A stretch of 64,000 nucleotides of DNA from the NCBI GenBank assembly GCA_009843525.1, contig VYDH01000018.1:62001-126000 (forward strand). Direction: 5' to 3'. Positions 1-8,936 of this stretch are shown piece by piece (positions within the stretch are counted from its first letter, which is position 1; every line of letters starts with the position of its first letter). This stretch comes from Acidimicrobiales bacterium. GTDB taxonomy: Bacteria; Actinomycetota; Acidimicrobiia; Acidimicrobiales; Poriferisodalaceae. The position numbers and the translations under genes were made by a program. Below the pieces are notes generated by a model, which was not told where the DNA came from, searched no databases, and saw only the letters and a list, made by a program, of their open reading frames with translations.

Positions 1-1
1 A

Positions 2-1345
2 TTCAGCTCCACGCCGCTGGATGTCTCGACGCCGCCTCCATCGGTCGGCCAGCACACCGACGAGGTGCTCGCCGACGTGGGCGCTCCGGCGTCGGTGGCT
101 ACCTCCGAGGGCTTGGTGGCCGCTGCCGCGGCAGGTCACCGCGACCCGGCACTGCCGCTGGCAGACGTCAAGATCTTGGACTTCATGTGGGTGATGGCCG
201 GGCCGGGCTCGACGCGCGAGCTCGCTGACTGGGGCGCCACGGTGGTGCGGGTGGAATCCACCCACAAGGTGGAAGCAGCCCGCACCATCCAGCCGTTCCT
301 CAACGACGAGGCGGGTGCGGAGAACGGCGGTCTGTACCAGAACATGAACGCCAGCAAGCTCGGCATCACCATCGACATCTCCAAGCCTGAGAGCCGTGAT
401 CTCATCCTGGACCTGGTGCGCTGGGCCGACGTTGTCACCGAGTCGTTCTCGCCCCATGCGTTGGCCGACCTCAACCTGGCCTATGAGGATCTGCGAGCGG
501 TCAAGCCCGACATCATCATGGCGTCGAGCTGCCTGTTCGGCCAGAGCGGGCCGCTCTCGTCGCTGGCCGGTTTCGGCACGATGGGTGCGTCCATGTCGGG
601 CTTCTATGAGATGACTGGCTGGCCCGATCGCGATCCCGCTGGCGTGTTCGGTGCCTACACCGACTACGTGTCGCCCAAGTTCCTCAGCGCTGCTCTGCTG
701 GCCGCCTTGGACCATCGCGACCGCACCGGCGAGGGCCAGTACATCGACCTGTCGCAGGCCGAATCGTCGATGACCTTCCTGGCACCGGCAGTGCTCGACT
801 ACGACGTGAACGCGCACCTGCCCGACAAGATGGGCAACGACCATCCGGCAATGTCGCCCCATGGGGTGTTCGCATCGGCGGGTGACGACCGCTGGATTGC
901 CGTGGCCTGCGAGAACGACGACCAGTGGGCAGGTTTGTGCGGCGTCATCGGTGCCGACGACATGGCTGGTCTGGGTGTCGAGGAGCGGCGTGAACGTGCC
1001 GCCGAGATAGCAGACCGGATTACCGCGTGGACTTCGGAGCGAGACAACGTCGAAGCGCATGTCGAGCTGCAGGCCGCCGGCGTGCCGGCCCACGCCGTCG
1101 CCAACTCCGAAGTGATGACCAACGACCCGCAGCTGGCGCACCGCAACCACTTCCGCAACGTGCCGCATGGCAGCAACGGGACGATGTGGGTCGAGGGAGC
1201 GCGGTTCGCCATGTCGCGCAGCTCAGACGGCATCGATCGTGCGGGTCCGACCTATGGCGAGCACACCTTCGTGGTGCTGGAGCAGCTGCTCGGCTACGAC
1301 CAGGATCGGATCTCCGAGCTGGCCGTGGCGGGCGTGCTGGAATAG
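2..1345 (+). CDS. Family III CoA-transferase (CaiB/BaiF), C-terminal part of a tandem two-domain protein, cut by left edge
   Basis: Family III CoA-transferases move CoA between carboxylic acids through an aspartyl thioester. The frame is open from base 2. Its first residues include GQHTDEVL, which is the usual last segment of such a domain, and a complete second domain follows from about base 150. Family landmarks in that domain are RELADWGATVVRVE, NASKLGITIDI, the glycine-rich SSLAGFGTMGASMSG, the DY of YTDYVSP where the catalytic Asp is expected, and RDRTGEGQYIDL. The visible part is therefore the linker and second half of a fused double CoA-transferase; a GTG at 65 is an internal codon, not the start. 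The neighbouring oxygenase converges on it with 31 bases between them. The acyl substrate cannot be read from the sequence. Confidence 0.85.
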   Translation, partial: FSSTPLDVSTPPPSVGQHTDEVLADVGAPASVATSEGLVAAAAAGHRDPALPLADVKILDFMWVMAGPGSTRELADWGATVVRVESTHKVEAARTIQPFLNDEAGAENGGLYQNMNASKLGITIDISKPESRDLILDLVRWADVVTESFSPHALADLNLAYEDLRAVKPDIIMASSCLFGQSGPLSSLAGFGTMGASMSGFYEMTGWPDRDPAGVFGAYTDYVSPKFLSAALLAALDHRDRTGEGQYIDLSQAESSMTFLAPAVLDYDVNAHLPDKMGNDHPAMSPHGVFASAGDDRWIAVACENDDQWAGLCGVIGADDMAGLGVEERRERAAEIADRITAWTSERDNVEAHVELQAAGVPAHAVANSEVMTNDPQLAHRNHFRNVPHGSNGTMWVEGARFAMSRSSDGIDRAGPTYGEHTFVVLEQLLGYDQDRISELAVAGVLE

Positions 1346-1376
1346 TTGCCTGCGCCCTCAGTCGGGGCGCCGGCGC

Positions 1377-2405
1377 TCAGCCCTCGAACGTGCCGACCTT
1401 CTCGCCGGTGACGTTCTCGTAGTTCCGGTTCAGGAACCAGCGCTGGTAGTCGCCGTAGGTGATCGGCTCGTGGCGAGCCGGGCGTTCGTCGCTGACCGTG
1501 GTGGGCACCGGGTCGACCAGAGCGTCGTCGCGGGCTCCGTAGAAGAACGGCACTGCGTACCGGTCGCCGGCCGACAGGTTGCGCGCCCGGTGTGCGGTTG
1601 ACAGGTACACGTTGTTCGTCCAGCGCTTCAGCATGTCGCCGCTGTTGACCAGGTACGAGCCCGCCATCTGGGGCGGCGAGATCCAGTCGTAGCCGGCCGG
1701 GCGGATCTCCAGCCCCGGCACGTCGTTGGCCGGCAGGAACGTGAACACCGAGCTGTCCGTGTGCGGCGCGAGGCCCCACTCGTTGTCGTCGTAGTCCATC
1801 GGCGGGTAGTGCGACATGCGCAGCGTCACGCTGGGCTCATCGAAGTGCGGGTCGAAGTAGTCGGGGGGCAGGTCGAGCGACAGCGCCAGGATCGGCAGCA
1901 TCCGTGAGCCCAGGGCGATCAGCTGGTCGATGTAGCTCTCGCAGCTCTGTGCGAAGTCCTCGAGCGGCGGGAACTGATTCTCGGTGTGGTAGCCGTGCCG
2001 GTGACAGAAGAACGCCTCGTTCTGGTTCGGCTTGCGCACCGGCCCCGCGATGTCGGAGGCGTATGACGTGCCGCCGCCCATGCCGAGATAGCCGCCTGCC
2101 AGCTTGCCCATCGGGATCGAGTCCTTCGCCGGCTGCGGGAGCGCATGCAGGCGACGGGCCTCGTCGAACATGTGCTCGATGGTCTCGGCTGGCACACCGT
2201 GGTCGACGATGAAGAAGAAGCCCACCTCGGTGAGGGCGTCGCGCAGTTCGGTGGCGAGGGCAGCTTGGGCTGCGGCATCGGGCACCGCGTCGTTGAGCGG
2301 CGCCAGGTCCAAGACCGGGATGACGTCGGAACTGCTGTCCGCGTTCTCGCCCGGTTGCCGCTCCGGCGGCGGTGAGGTGCTGCGGTCCTGCGTCGTGAGC
2401 GCCAC
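1377..2405 (-). CDS. Isopenicillin N synthase-like 2-oxoglutarate/Fe(II) oxygenase
   Basis: Soluble non-haem iron oxygenase of the isopenicillin N synthase / plant 2OG-dioxygenase type, 342 residues. The N-terminal DIOX_N part carries VGFFFIVDHGV (residues 61-71). The iron triad is visible as H215 and D217 in APHTDSS and H272 in TAHRARN. R282 in RYAVPFF is the expected 2-oxoglutarate anchor, but the usual Arg-x-Ser motif reads Arg-Tyr-Ala. I chose the GTG at 2405 because a perfect AAGGAGG sits a few bases before it; an in-frame extension to 2558 has no ribosome site and would overlap the next gene's promoter. It is divergent from the quinone reductase across about 160 bases. The substrate is unknown. 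Confidence 0.85.
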   Translation of the reverse strand: MALTTQDRSTSPPPERQPGENADSSSDVIPVLDLAPLNDAVPDAAAQAALATELRDALTEVGFFFIVDHGVPAETIEHMFDEARRLHALPQPAKDSIPMGKLAGGYLGMGGGTSYASDIAGPVRKPNQNEAFFCHRHGYHTENQFPPLEDFAQSCESYIDQLIALGSRMLPILALSLDLPPDYFDPHFDEPSVTLRMSHYPPMDYDDNEWGLAPHTDSSVFTFLPANDVPGLEIRPAGYDWISPPQMAGSYLVNSGDMLKRWTNNVYLSTAHRARNLSAGDRYAVPFFYGARDDALVDPVPTTVSDERPARHEPITYGDYQRWFLNRNYENVTGEKVGTFEG

Positions 2406-2567
2406 GGTGCCTCCTTGCGCTCTCCCGAGCGTACGCGTGCGGCGGCTGGTGCGTCGGAGGCGCTGAGCTCCTGAACGCGCGACGGGCCGTTGGTACGGTT
2501 CTGCCGGATCGGATCGGCTGCATCGAGCCTGCCCGATCAGCGATACAAGCGACTTCAAGGGGAACCG

Positions 2568-3554
2568 ATGAGAGCGTGGCGACTGAACGAGCTGGGCTAT
2601 CCGTGGGACGTGCTGGAGCTGGGCGAGTACGACTCACCCGAACCCGGTCCGGGCCAGGCACGCATCACCGTGGAAGCCACCGATCTCAACTTCGCGGACA
2701 TCCTGCACTGCCAGGGCACGTACCAGGAACGGTGGGACCCGCCGTTCACGCCCGGGATGGGAGCTTCGGGCACGGTGGTGGCGGTCGGCCCCGAGTGCGA
2801 CTTGACAGTCGGTGACCGAGTCATCGGCTCGGGCGTCGGCAGCTGGGGCGGCTATGCCAGCGAAGCGCTCATCAGGGGTGCCACGGCACGGCATGTGCCC
2901 GACGATGTGTCGATCCCTGCCGCGTGTGCCGCCAACGTGATCTACGGCACGGCGTGGTTCTCGCTGTACCGGCGCGGGCAGATGCAGGCCGGCGAGACGG
3001 TGCTGGTGCTGGCTGCGGCTGGCGGCGTCGGCTCGGCTGCGGTGCAGATGGCCAAGGCCGCGGGCTGCACCGTGCTCGCTGCCGCAGGTGGGCCTGTGAA
3101 GGTGGAGACCTGCCGTCAGCTCGGCGCGGACATCGTCATCGACTACGACAACGACGATCTGTACCAGTCGGTGATGGACGCCACCGGGGGGCGGGGCTGC
3201 GACATCATCTACGACCCAGTCGGCGGCAAGTACTTCGACGTGGCCCGGCGGCTGGTGGCCTGGGAAGGCCGGCTTCTGGTGGTCGGATTTGCCAGCGGCA
3301 CCATCCCGCAAGCCCCAGCGAATCATCTGCTGGTGAAGAACTACTCGGTGGTCGGCGTGCACATGGGCGGCTACCGCGGCCGCAAGGACGAGGTGCTCGA
3401 CGAGTGCTACGCCGAGATCTGGCCGCAGGTGGCCAACGGCACGCTCGACCCGCTCGTCAGCCAGGAGCTGCCGCTCGACGGCCTCATCGACGGCCTGCGA
3501 GACCTGCACGAACGTCGCACGACTGGCCGCGTCCTGCTCCGTCCCGACCTGTAG
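2568..3554 (+). CDS. Zinc-free alcohol dehydrogenase-like NADPH:quinone oxidoreductase
   Basis: Medium-chain dehydrogenase/reductase of the quinone oxidoreductase class, 328 residues. The GroES-like N-terminal half contains NFADILHCQGTY and PGMGASGTV, and the Rossmann half has AAAGGVGSAAVQ (about residues 149-160) for NADPH. There is no cysteine cluster for a structural zinc, as in quinone reductases and crotonyl-type members. The start ATG follows AAGGGGAA. An in-frame upstream extension to 2490 is possible but lacks a ribosome site. The gene is convergent with the acyl-CoA ligase 38 bases downstream. The true substrate (quinone, enone or enoyl thioester) is not determined. Confidence 0.85.
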   Translation: MRAWRLNELGYPWDVLELGEYDSPEPGPGQARITVEATDLNFADILHCQGTYQERWDPPFTPGMGASGTVVAVGPECDLTVGDRVIGSGVGSWGGYASEALIRGATARHVPDDVSIPAACAANVIYGTAWFSLYRRGQMQAGETVLVLAAAGGVGSAAVQMAKAAGCTVLAAAGGPVKVETCRQLGADIVIDYDNDDLYQSVMDATGGRGCDIIYDPVGGKYFDVARRLVAWEGRLLVVGFASGTIPQAPANHLLVKNYSVVGVHMGGYRGRKDEVLDECYAEIWPQVANGTLDPLVSQELPLDGLIDGLRDLHERRTTGRVLLRPDL

Positions 3555-3555
3555 A

Positions 3556-3605
3556 CGCTCAGTCGCGGGCCGCTGTGCTCACCCGTGCCCGCTCAGTCGC
3601 GGGCC
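3556..3605. repeat. 16-bp direct repeat over the 3' end of the acyl-CoA ligase gene
   Basis: CGCTCAGTCGCGGGCC occurs at 3556-3571 and again at 3590-3605. The second copy contains the stop codon and last codons of the ligase gene on the minus strand, so the first looks like a 34-base duplication of that gene end inside the convergent spacer. Confidence 0.8.
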
Positions 3606-5293
3606 ACGATGTAACCGACTGACTCCCGGTCCCAGAGTTGCGGGGTGACGCCTGCGTCGCGGATGGCCTGCTTGCGGATCTTGCCTGATGCGGTCTTGTC
3701 GAGCTCGGTGACGAAGTGCAGGAAGCGCGGGACGCTGTGGCGGGGCATGCGCGGCACACACCAGTCCAGGAAGTGGACCGGATCGGGCGCAGGACCGCTG
3801 ACGGCGACCACGGCCAGCACCTCGTCCTCCCCTCCGGCACCCTCGACGCGCAAGCCGACAACGGCGCTCTCGATCACGCGGTCGTAGCCGTTGATGACCG
3901 TCTCCACCTCATAGCTGGAGATGTTCTCGCCTCGGCGGCGGATGCGGTCGTTCAGCCGGTCCACGAAGTGCAGGCGCCCGGCTTCGTCGAGCTTTCCCGC
4001 ATCGCCGGTGTGGAACCACAGGTTGCGCCATGCGGCCACGGTGCGTTCGGGCATGCGGTGGTAGCCCACGTTGAAGCAGAACGGCACTTTGGGGCGCACC
4101 AAGATCTCGCCGGTCTCGTTGGGCGCGATCGGCTGGTCGGTTTCGGGGTCGGCCACGATCACGTCGAAGTAGTCGACCAGCGGCCGCCCAGCGCAGCCTG
4201 ACATCACCGGGTCGTCGAAGCTGGTGTAGGCAACCATGTTGACCTCGGTCATGCCGTAGCCCTGCATGATCCGCACGCCGAACCGTTCTTCGAACGCGGC
4301 GGCCCATTCCGCCGCCACGGGCAGGGCGATGACGGCCCGGAGCAGGTGGTCGCGATCGCGGTCGGTCGCGGGGCTGCGCCAGATGAATTCGGGCATGACC
4401 CCGAGGGCGTTCGTCAGCGTGATCTGGTGCCGCCGCACGGTGTCGAGCCACTTGCCGGCGCTGAACCGCTTCTCCACGTAGACCGAGGCGCCGGCGTGCA
4501 GCGACGCAAAGACCTGCATGAACAGGCCGTTCGCATGGAACAGCGGCATGCAGCAGTAGAAGCGATCATCCGGGGTGATCTGGAGGCTGCGCGCAGTGCC
4601 GAGACCGAACAGGTAGCAGTGCGCCTGGGGCATCAGCACGCCCTTGGCCGGGCCGGTGGTGCCCGAGGTGTACATGATCGTGCAGACGTCGCTCGATTCG
4701 GCCTGCAGCACCGCTTCGGGACGCACCTCGGTGTCGAGCAGCTCTTCGATCGAGACCTCCTCGGTGCCCATGAGCACGCCGCCGGCACCGACGCCGTAAT
4801 CGCCGTCGTCGATCAGGATCGTGGCCTGAATGTCCGACTCTGACGCGGCCGTCTTGGACGCATCCAGCGAGCCCGGTTCGATGTCATCGAAGCGTTCCAG
4901 CAGCCCGTGGTCGACCGCCACGATGCGCGGCTCGGAGTTGTTGACCTGGTGCTCCAGAAAGGTGCCGCGCAGGTCGGTGTTGACAGGCACGAAGATCGCC
5001 CGCCGCTTGTGGGTGGCGATCATCAGCAGCATGAACTCGAGGCTGTTGGTGAGCAGCCCCAGCAGCCGGTCGCCCGGCCGGAGGCCGAGGTCGGCAAGCG
5101 CCGTGGCAAGTCGGTCGGTCTGGCGGTCGAGCTCGGCGAAGGTGAGCGTGCGCCCGTCCTCGAACGAGAGAAATTCGCGGTCGCCGTGAGCAGCGGCTGC
5201 TTGGTGCACGAGCGCAGGCAAGGTCCAGCCGTCGGTGTTGACCGCGCCGGAGTCTCCGATGCGGGTGTCAGTCCCCTCGTCACGGGTGCCCAT
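3593..5293 (-). CDS. Acyl-CoA synthetase, AMP-forming (CaiC-like adenylate-forming enzyme)
   Basis: ANL-superfamily ligase that activates a carboxylic acid with ATP and then forms its CoA thioester. The 566-residue protein has the P-loop YTSGTTGPAKG (208-218), A5 motif YGMTE (346-350), the LWFHTGD motif ending at 431, the hinge segment DRLNDRIRRRGENIS and the catalytic lysine K538 in TASGKIRKQ. Overall it most resembles CaiC-type carnitine/crotonobetaine ligases, which fits the CaiB-family transferases at both window edges, but the acid is not known. The start ATG at 5293 has no Shine-Dalgarno; TACGAT lies 7 bases upstream, consistent with a leaderless transcript. It is divergent from ald over 100 bases. 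Confidence 0.85.
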   Translation of the reverse strand: MGTRDEGTDTRIGDSGAVNTDGWTLPALVHQAAAAHGDREFLSFEDGRTLTFAELDRQTDRLATALADLGLRPGDRLLGLLTNSLEFMLLMIATHKRRAIFVPVNTDLRGTFLEHQVNNSEPRIVAVDHGLLERFDDIEPGSLDASKTAASESDIQATILIDDGDYGVGAGGVLMGTEEVSIEELLDTEVRPEAVLQAESSDVCTIMYTSGTTGPAKGVLMPQAHCYLFGLGTARSLQITPDDRFYCCMPLFHANGLFMQVFASLHAGASVYVEKRFSAGKWLDTVRRHQITLTNALGVMPEFIWRSPATDRDRDHLLRAVIALPVAAEWAAAFEERFGVRIMQGYGMTEVNMVAYTSFDDPVMSGCAGRPLVDYFDVIVADPETDQPIAPNETGEILVRPKVPFCFNVGYHRMPERTVAAWRNLWFHTGDAGKLDEAGRLHFVDRLNDRIRRRGENISSYEVETVINGYDRVIESAVVGLRVEGAGGEDEVLAVVAVSGPAPDPVHFLDWCVPRMPRHSVPRFLHFVTELDKTASGKIRKQAIRDAGVTPQLWDRESVGYIVARD

Positions 5294-5300
5294 CGGCGGA

Positions 5301-5306
5301 ATCGTA
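5301..5306 (-). promoter_or_regulatory. Putative -10 box for leaderless acyl-CoA ligase transcript
   Basis: TACGAT on the minus strand with a 7-base gap to the ATG at 5293. This spacing would put the first transcribed base at the start codon. Confidence 0.45.
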
Positions 5307-5393
5307 GACTTCGCCCGGGCTTGTTGGCCCGAACGGGTGCGCCCCCTCAGCGGGCGCTTGGGGGAGTTGGGCGCCTGCTTGGGAGGTGACCGC

Positions 5394-6506
5394 ATGCTGA
5401 TCGGATTGCCTCGTGAGCTCAAGGCGGGCGAGCAACGCGTCGGGCTGACACCGCACGCAGTGCGCGAGCTGGTGCTGCACGACCACCAGGTACTCGTGGA
5501 GAGCGGCGCCGGCGCGGGCATCCGTGTCTCCGATGCCGAGTATGAGGCTGCCGGTGCGCTCATCGGCAGCTGCAGCGAGGTGTGGGAGAAGTCCGAGCTG
5601 GTGGTCAAGGTCAAGGAGCCGCAGGCGTCGGAGCGCAAGATGCTCGGCGAGGGCCAGATTCTCTTCGCCTACCTGCATCTTGCTCCCGACCCCGATCAGA
5701 CATCGGATCTCGTGGACTCGGGTGCGGCCTGCGTCGCCTACGAGACGGTGACCGACTCGCGTGGCGGCCTGCCGCTGCTGGCCCCGATGTCCCGGGTGGC
5801 CGGCCGGCTCGCCGTGCAGGCCGGCGCTTGGGCTTTGGAAACGGCCCACGGGGGCATCGGCCTGCTGATCGGCGGCGTGCCGGGTGTGCCGCCAGCCCGG
5901 GTCGTGATCATCGGCGGGGGCGTGGTCGGCGAGAACGCCGCCGAGATCGCCATCGGCATGGGTGCCGATGTGCGAGTGCTCGACATTGACCCTGCTGCCC
6001 TGGATCATCTCGAGCAGCGCTTCGGCGCGTCCGTGGTCACCGTGACGTCCACCCGGACAACCGTCGAGACCGAGGTGCTGGGTGCCGATTTGGTGATCGG
6101 TGCCGTGCTGGTGACCGGCGCCCGGGCACCCAAGCTGGTGACTGCCGAGATGATCAGCCAGATGCGTCCCGGCTCGGTGGTGGTGGATGTGGCCATCGAC
6201 CAGGGCGGCTGCTTCGAGACGTCCAAGCCCACGACCCACGCCGACCCGACCTTCGTGGTCGACGACGTCGTCCACTACTGCGTTGCGAACATGCCCGGCG
6301 CCGTGCCGGTCACCTCGACCCGTGCGCTCAGCGATGCCACCCTGCCGAGGGTGCTGGCCATCGCCGAGAACGGCCTCGACGCCCTGCGCACCGATCCCCA
6401 CCTGCGAGCCGGCCTCAACGTCTACAAGGGCCACGTCACCGAGCCCCACGTAGCCGCCGCCCTCGACCTCCCCTACACCGACCCCCTCACCGCCCTCGGC
6501 TTCTGA
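5394..6506 (+). CDS. ald: Alanine dehydrogenase
   Basis: NAD-dependent L-alanine/pyruvate interconversion, 370 residues, the normal family length. The start MLIGLPRELKAGEQRVGLTP is diagnostic, with R15 for pyruvate binding, K74 in VKVKEPQ and H96 in YLHLAP at the positions of the known active site. The NAD fold shows IIGGGVVGENAAEIAIGMG. The ATG at 5394 is preceded by GGGAGG, which decides it over in-frame starts further upstream. It shares a short divergent promoter region with the acyl-CoA ligase. In actinobacteria Ald recycles alanine nitrogen and helps maintain redox balance when oxygen is limiting. Confidence 0.95.
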   Translation: MLIGLPRELKAGEQRVGLTPHAVRELVLHDHQVLVESGAGAGIRVSDAEYEAAGALIGSCSEVWEKSELVVKVKEPQASERKMLGEGQILFAYLHLAPDPDQTSDLVDSGAACVAYETVTDSRGGLPLLAPMSRVAGRLAVQAGAWALETAHGGIGLLIGGVPGVPPARVVIIGGGVVGENAAEIAIGMGADVRVLDIDPAALDHLEQRFGASVVTVTSTRTTVETEVLGADLVIGAVLVTGARAPKLVTAEMISQMRPGSVVVDVAIDQGGCFETSKPTTHADPTFVVDDVVHYCVANMPGAVPVTSTRALSDATLPRVLAIAENGLDALRTDPHLRAGLNVYKGHVTEPHVAAALDLPYTDPLTALGF

Positions 6507-6533
6507 TCGAACCCACTCGTCGAGCTGCCAGCG

Positions 6534-6959
6534 TCAGGATTCAGCCAAACGGCGGGCGCGGATGAGTTGTTCGATCTGGTTGGCGGCTTCGTCGGGTGGT
6601 TCGTGTTCCCAGATGCGTATGGGGGTCCAGCCGGCGGCCTCTAGGCGGGCGTCGGTGTCGGCGTCTCGGGCGCGGTTGCGGGCGATCTTGGTTTCCCAGT
6701 ACTCGGCGTTGCGGCGGGGTTTCGTGCCGTGTTCGGGACAGCCGTGCCAGAAGCAGCCATCCACGAAGATCGCCACCCGCAGGCGGGGGAACACCACGTC
6801 GGCTTCGCGGCGCACCTCGGGCAAGGGTCGGCGATGCACGAAGTAGCGCAAGCCGCGCCTGTGCAGCGCCGAGCGGATCAGCCGCTCCGGGCCCGTATCG
6901 CGGGACCGCTGCTTGGACATGCGCTCTGACGCGGGACCCGGCAGCGCCTTCGGCTCCAC
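6534..6959 (-). CDS. vsr: Very short patch repair (Vsr) endonuclease
   Basis: Vsr nicks DNA 5' of T:G mismatches that arise when 5-methylcytosine deaminates. The protein is 141 residues. The family landmarks align: RDTGPE near residue 20 with E25, D54 in READVVF (catalytic metal ligand), the CFWHGC zinc/aromatic motif at 70-74 with H72, NAEYWETKIARNRARD, and GWTPIRIWEHE. A GTG at 6959 and an ATG at 6920 are both possible starts; the conserved domain fits either. No Dcm-type cytosine-5 methyltransferase, which usually accompanies Vsr, is present in the window. Confidence 0.9.
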   Translation of the reverse strand: MEPKALPGPASERMSKQRSRDTGPERLIRSALHRRGLRYFVHRRPLPEVRREADVVFPRLRVAIFVDGCFWHGCPEHGTKPRRNAEYWETKIARNRARDADTDARLEAAGWTPIRIWEHEPPDEAANQIEQLIRARRLAES

Positions 6960-7116
6960 CCGGTCGGTTCTAGCAGCCGGCTACGGGTAGCTAGGAGTGC
7001 GCGGACGACGCGGTGGCACGACCACTATGAAGAGCGAAGCGTGTTGTATCGAATTCCTGCACATACGCTGCCCGCCGGCCGCGGACAGCGATCCTCAGCA
7101 GACCGGAGACTTGGAT

Positions 7117-8364
7117 ATGACTCGATCTCGACTCCGAGCGCCGCGGCGCCGCATAGCGCAATTCGCGGCGGCGATGGCGGCGGCCGTCTTGCTCGCGGCG
7201 TCATGCACCGGGGGCGACGCGGACGACGGTGCCGCTGACGGCTTTGACGGCACGGTTCGCATTGGCGCGGCGCTGAGCGAAACGGGCAGGTTCGCCGCCG
7301 AGGGCAAGGCCGTGCGCCAGGGCTACGAGACGTGGCTGCGCTGGGTGAACGAGGATCAGGGCGGGATCCGTGTCGGCGACGACAGGTACCGGGCCGAGAT
7401 CGTTTATCGCGACGACCAGTCCGACCCCGACCGGATCGGCGATCTCATCGAGCAGCTCATCGACGAGGACCAGGTCGACTTCCTGCTCGGTCCGTACTCC
7501 AGCACGCTGACCGGGCCGGCCGGTGCGGCTGCCGAGACCCATGGCGTGATCATGGTGGAAGGCAACGGCGCATCCGACGGCCTCTTCGAACGGGGCTACC
7601 GAAACCTGTTCTACGTCGGTGTCGTCGCCTCGGATTACACACGGTCGAGCATCGAGCTGCTCGCCGAGCAAGGTGCGCGCACTGCCGTGGTGGCATACGA
7701 AGACACGCCGTTCGCCACGTCGGTAGCGGAGGGAGTGCAGCGCCACCTTGAGGCCAATGGCGTCGAGGTGCTGGCGATGGAGCAATACCCGGTCGGCGTT
7801 GACAACGTCGACGAGCTCATGACCGAGCTTGCTGCACTCGAGCCCGACATCTTCGTGGGTGGCGGCCACTACGACGACGCCGTGCTGTTCCTGCGGTCGG
7901 CGCAGGAGCAGGGCTTCGCTCCCGACGCCATGCTCATCACCGTCGGTCCAGCCAACCCGCAGCTGCTTGCTGATGTCGGCAGTGGCGCCGACGGGGTGCT
8001 CGGGCCCACCCCGTGGGAGCCCGTGATGGCCTACGAGGATGAGAGTTTCGGTACGGCGAGTGCCTACGCCGACACCTACGAGAATCTGTGGGGCGAGCCG
8101 CCCATCTATCAGGCGGCCGGGTCAACCACCGCCGCGTACGCGCTGCACCGCGCCATCGAAGCTGCCGGCAGTCTCGACACCGATGCGGTGCGTGAAGCAC
8201 TACAAGATCTCGATATCGACACCTTCTACGGCCCGATCCGGTTCGACGAACGCGGCGTCAACGTGGCCAAGCCGATTGGGACGGTCCAGGTTCAAGACGG
8301 TCGCATCGTGGTAGTCGCGCCCGCCGCGGTGGCCGAGGGCGCGCTGGTGTACCCGGCCCGCTAA
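7117..8364 (+). CDS. ABC transporter substrate-binding lipoprotein (branched-chain amino acid/amide type)
   Basis: Periplasmic-binding-protein type I fold (Leu/Ile/Val-binding family), 415 residues, tethered to the membrane. The signal peptide has an Arg-rich start (TRSRLRAPRRR), an alanine-rich core and lipobox LAASC with lipidated C30. Mature landmarks are VRIGAALSETGRFAAEG, a WVNEDQGGI segment and a Ser-rich ligand region GPYSSTLTGPAG. I chose the ATG at 7117 because it begins the signal peptide directly and follows GGAG; an upstream in-frame ATG gives an implausible leader. No permease or ATPase gene is adjacent, so it is an orphan or partners with distant genes. Its 3' end overlaps the next convergent gene by four bases. 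Confidence 0.85.
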   Translation: MTRSRLRAPRRRIAQFAAAMAAAVLLAASCTGGDADDGAADGFDGTVRIGAALSETGRFAAEGKAVRQGYETWLRWVNEDQGGIRVGDDRYRAEIVYRDDQSDPDRIGDLIEQLIDEDQVDFLLGPYSSTLTGPAGAAAETHGVIMVEGNGASDGLFERGYRNLFYVGVVASDYTRSSIELLAEQGARTAVVAYEDTPFATSVAEGVQRHLEANGVEVLAMEQYPVGVDNVDELMTELAALEPDIFVGGGHYDDAVLFLRSAQEQGFAPDAMLITVGPANPQLLADVGSGADGVLGPTPWEPVMAYEDESFGTASAYADTYENLWGEPPIYQAAGSTTAAYALHRAIEAAGSLDTDAVREALQDLDIDTFYGPIRFDERGVNVAKPIGTVQVQDGRIVVVAPAAVAEGALVYPAR

Positions 8365-8930
8365 CGGCCCATCGTGAAGAACTCGTCGTTGGGCCGCATC
8401 GAAGTCAGGTGGGCCATCCGGTTCGACAGGGCGAACAGGCCGGTGATGGCACCGATGTCCCAGATGTCGTCGTCGCTGAACCCATGAGCGCGCAACTCAT
8501 CGTGATCGTTGGCTGAGACCGACCAGGGCTCGCGGCACATCTTCAGGGCGAAGTCGATCATCGCTCGCTGCCGATCGGTGAGATCGGCCTTCGCCGGGTC
8601 GATGGCCAGCTGGTCTGCCAGCAGCGGGTCCTTGGCGCGAATGCGCAGAATCGCCCCGTGTGCCACCACGCAGTAGAGGCAGCTGTTGGCTCCGCTGGTG
8701 GCCACCACGATCATCTCCCGCTCGGCTTTGCTCAGCCCGCTGGGGCCCTCCATGAGCGCGTCGTGGTACGCCATGAACGCTCGCATCTCATCGGGCCGGT
8801 GCGCCAGTGCGAGAAACACGTTGGGCACGAAGCCGGTCTTGGACTGGATGAGCTCGATCCGCTCGCGCAGGTCGTCGGGCATGTCCGCGATGTCGGGCAC
8901 CGGGAAGGTCGAGATGGCTGGCTCGGTCAT
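8361..8930 (-). CDS. Carboxymuconolactone decarboxylase / AhpD-like peroxidase-related protein
   Basis: 189-residue AhpD-fold protein of the peroxidase-related type. The redox CxxC with its histidine is present as C84-LY-C87-VVAH91, in the conserved context SGANSCLYCVVAHGA. Such proteins reduce peroxides or act as thiol relays; the physiological partner is not evident. The start ATG has no ribosome site, but TAGGCT sits 6 bases upstream, so the transcript is probably leaderless. It is divergent from a second AhpD-fold gene, with 99 bases between them. Confidence 0.85.
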   Translation of the reverse strand: MTEPAISTFPVPDIADMPDDLRERIELIQSKTGFVPNVFLALAHRPDEMRAFMAYHDALMEGPSGLSKAEREMIVVATSGANSCLYCVVAHGAILRIRAKDPLLADQLAIDPAKADLTDRQRAMIDFALKMCREPWSVSANDHDELRAHGFSDDDIWDIGAITGLFALSNRMAHLTSMRPNDEFFTMGR

Positions 8931-8936
8931 GCCCGC

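Noticed and set aside
3593..5293. Naming the ligase caiC or dmdB.
   Set aside because: The family is clear, but specificity residues cannot be judged by eye and neither pathway's other genes adjoin it.
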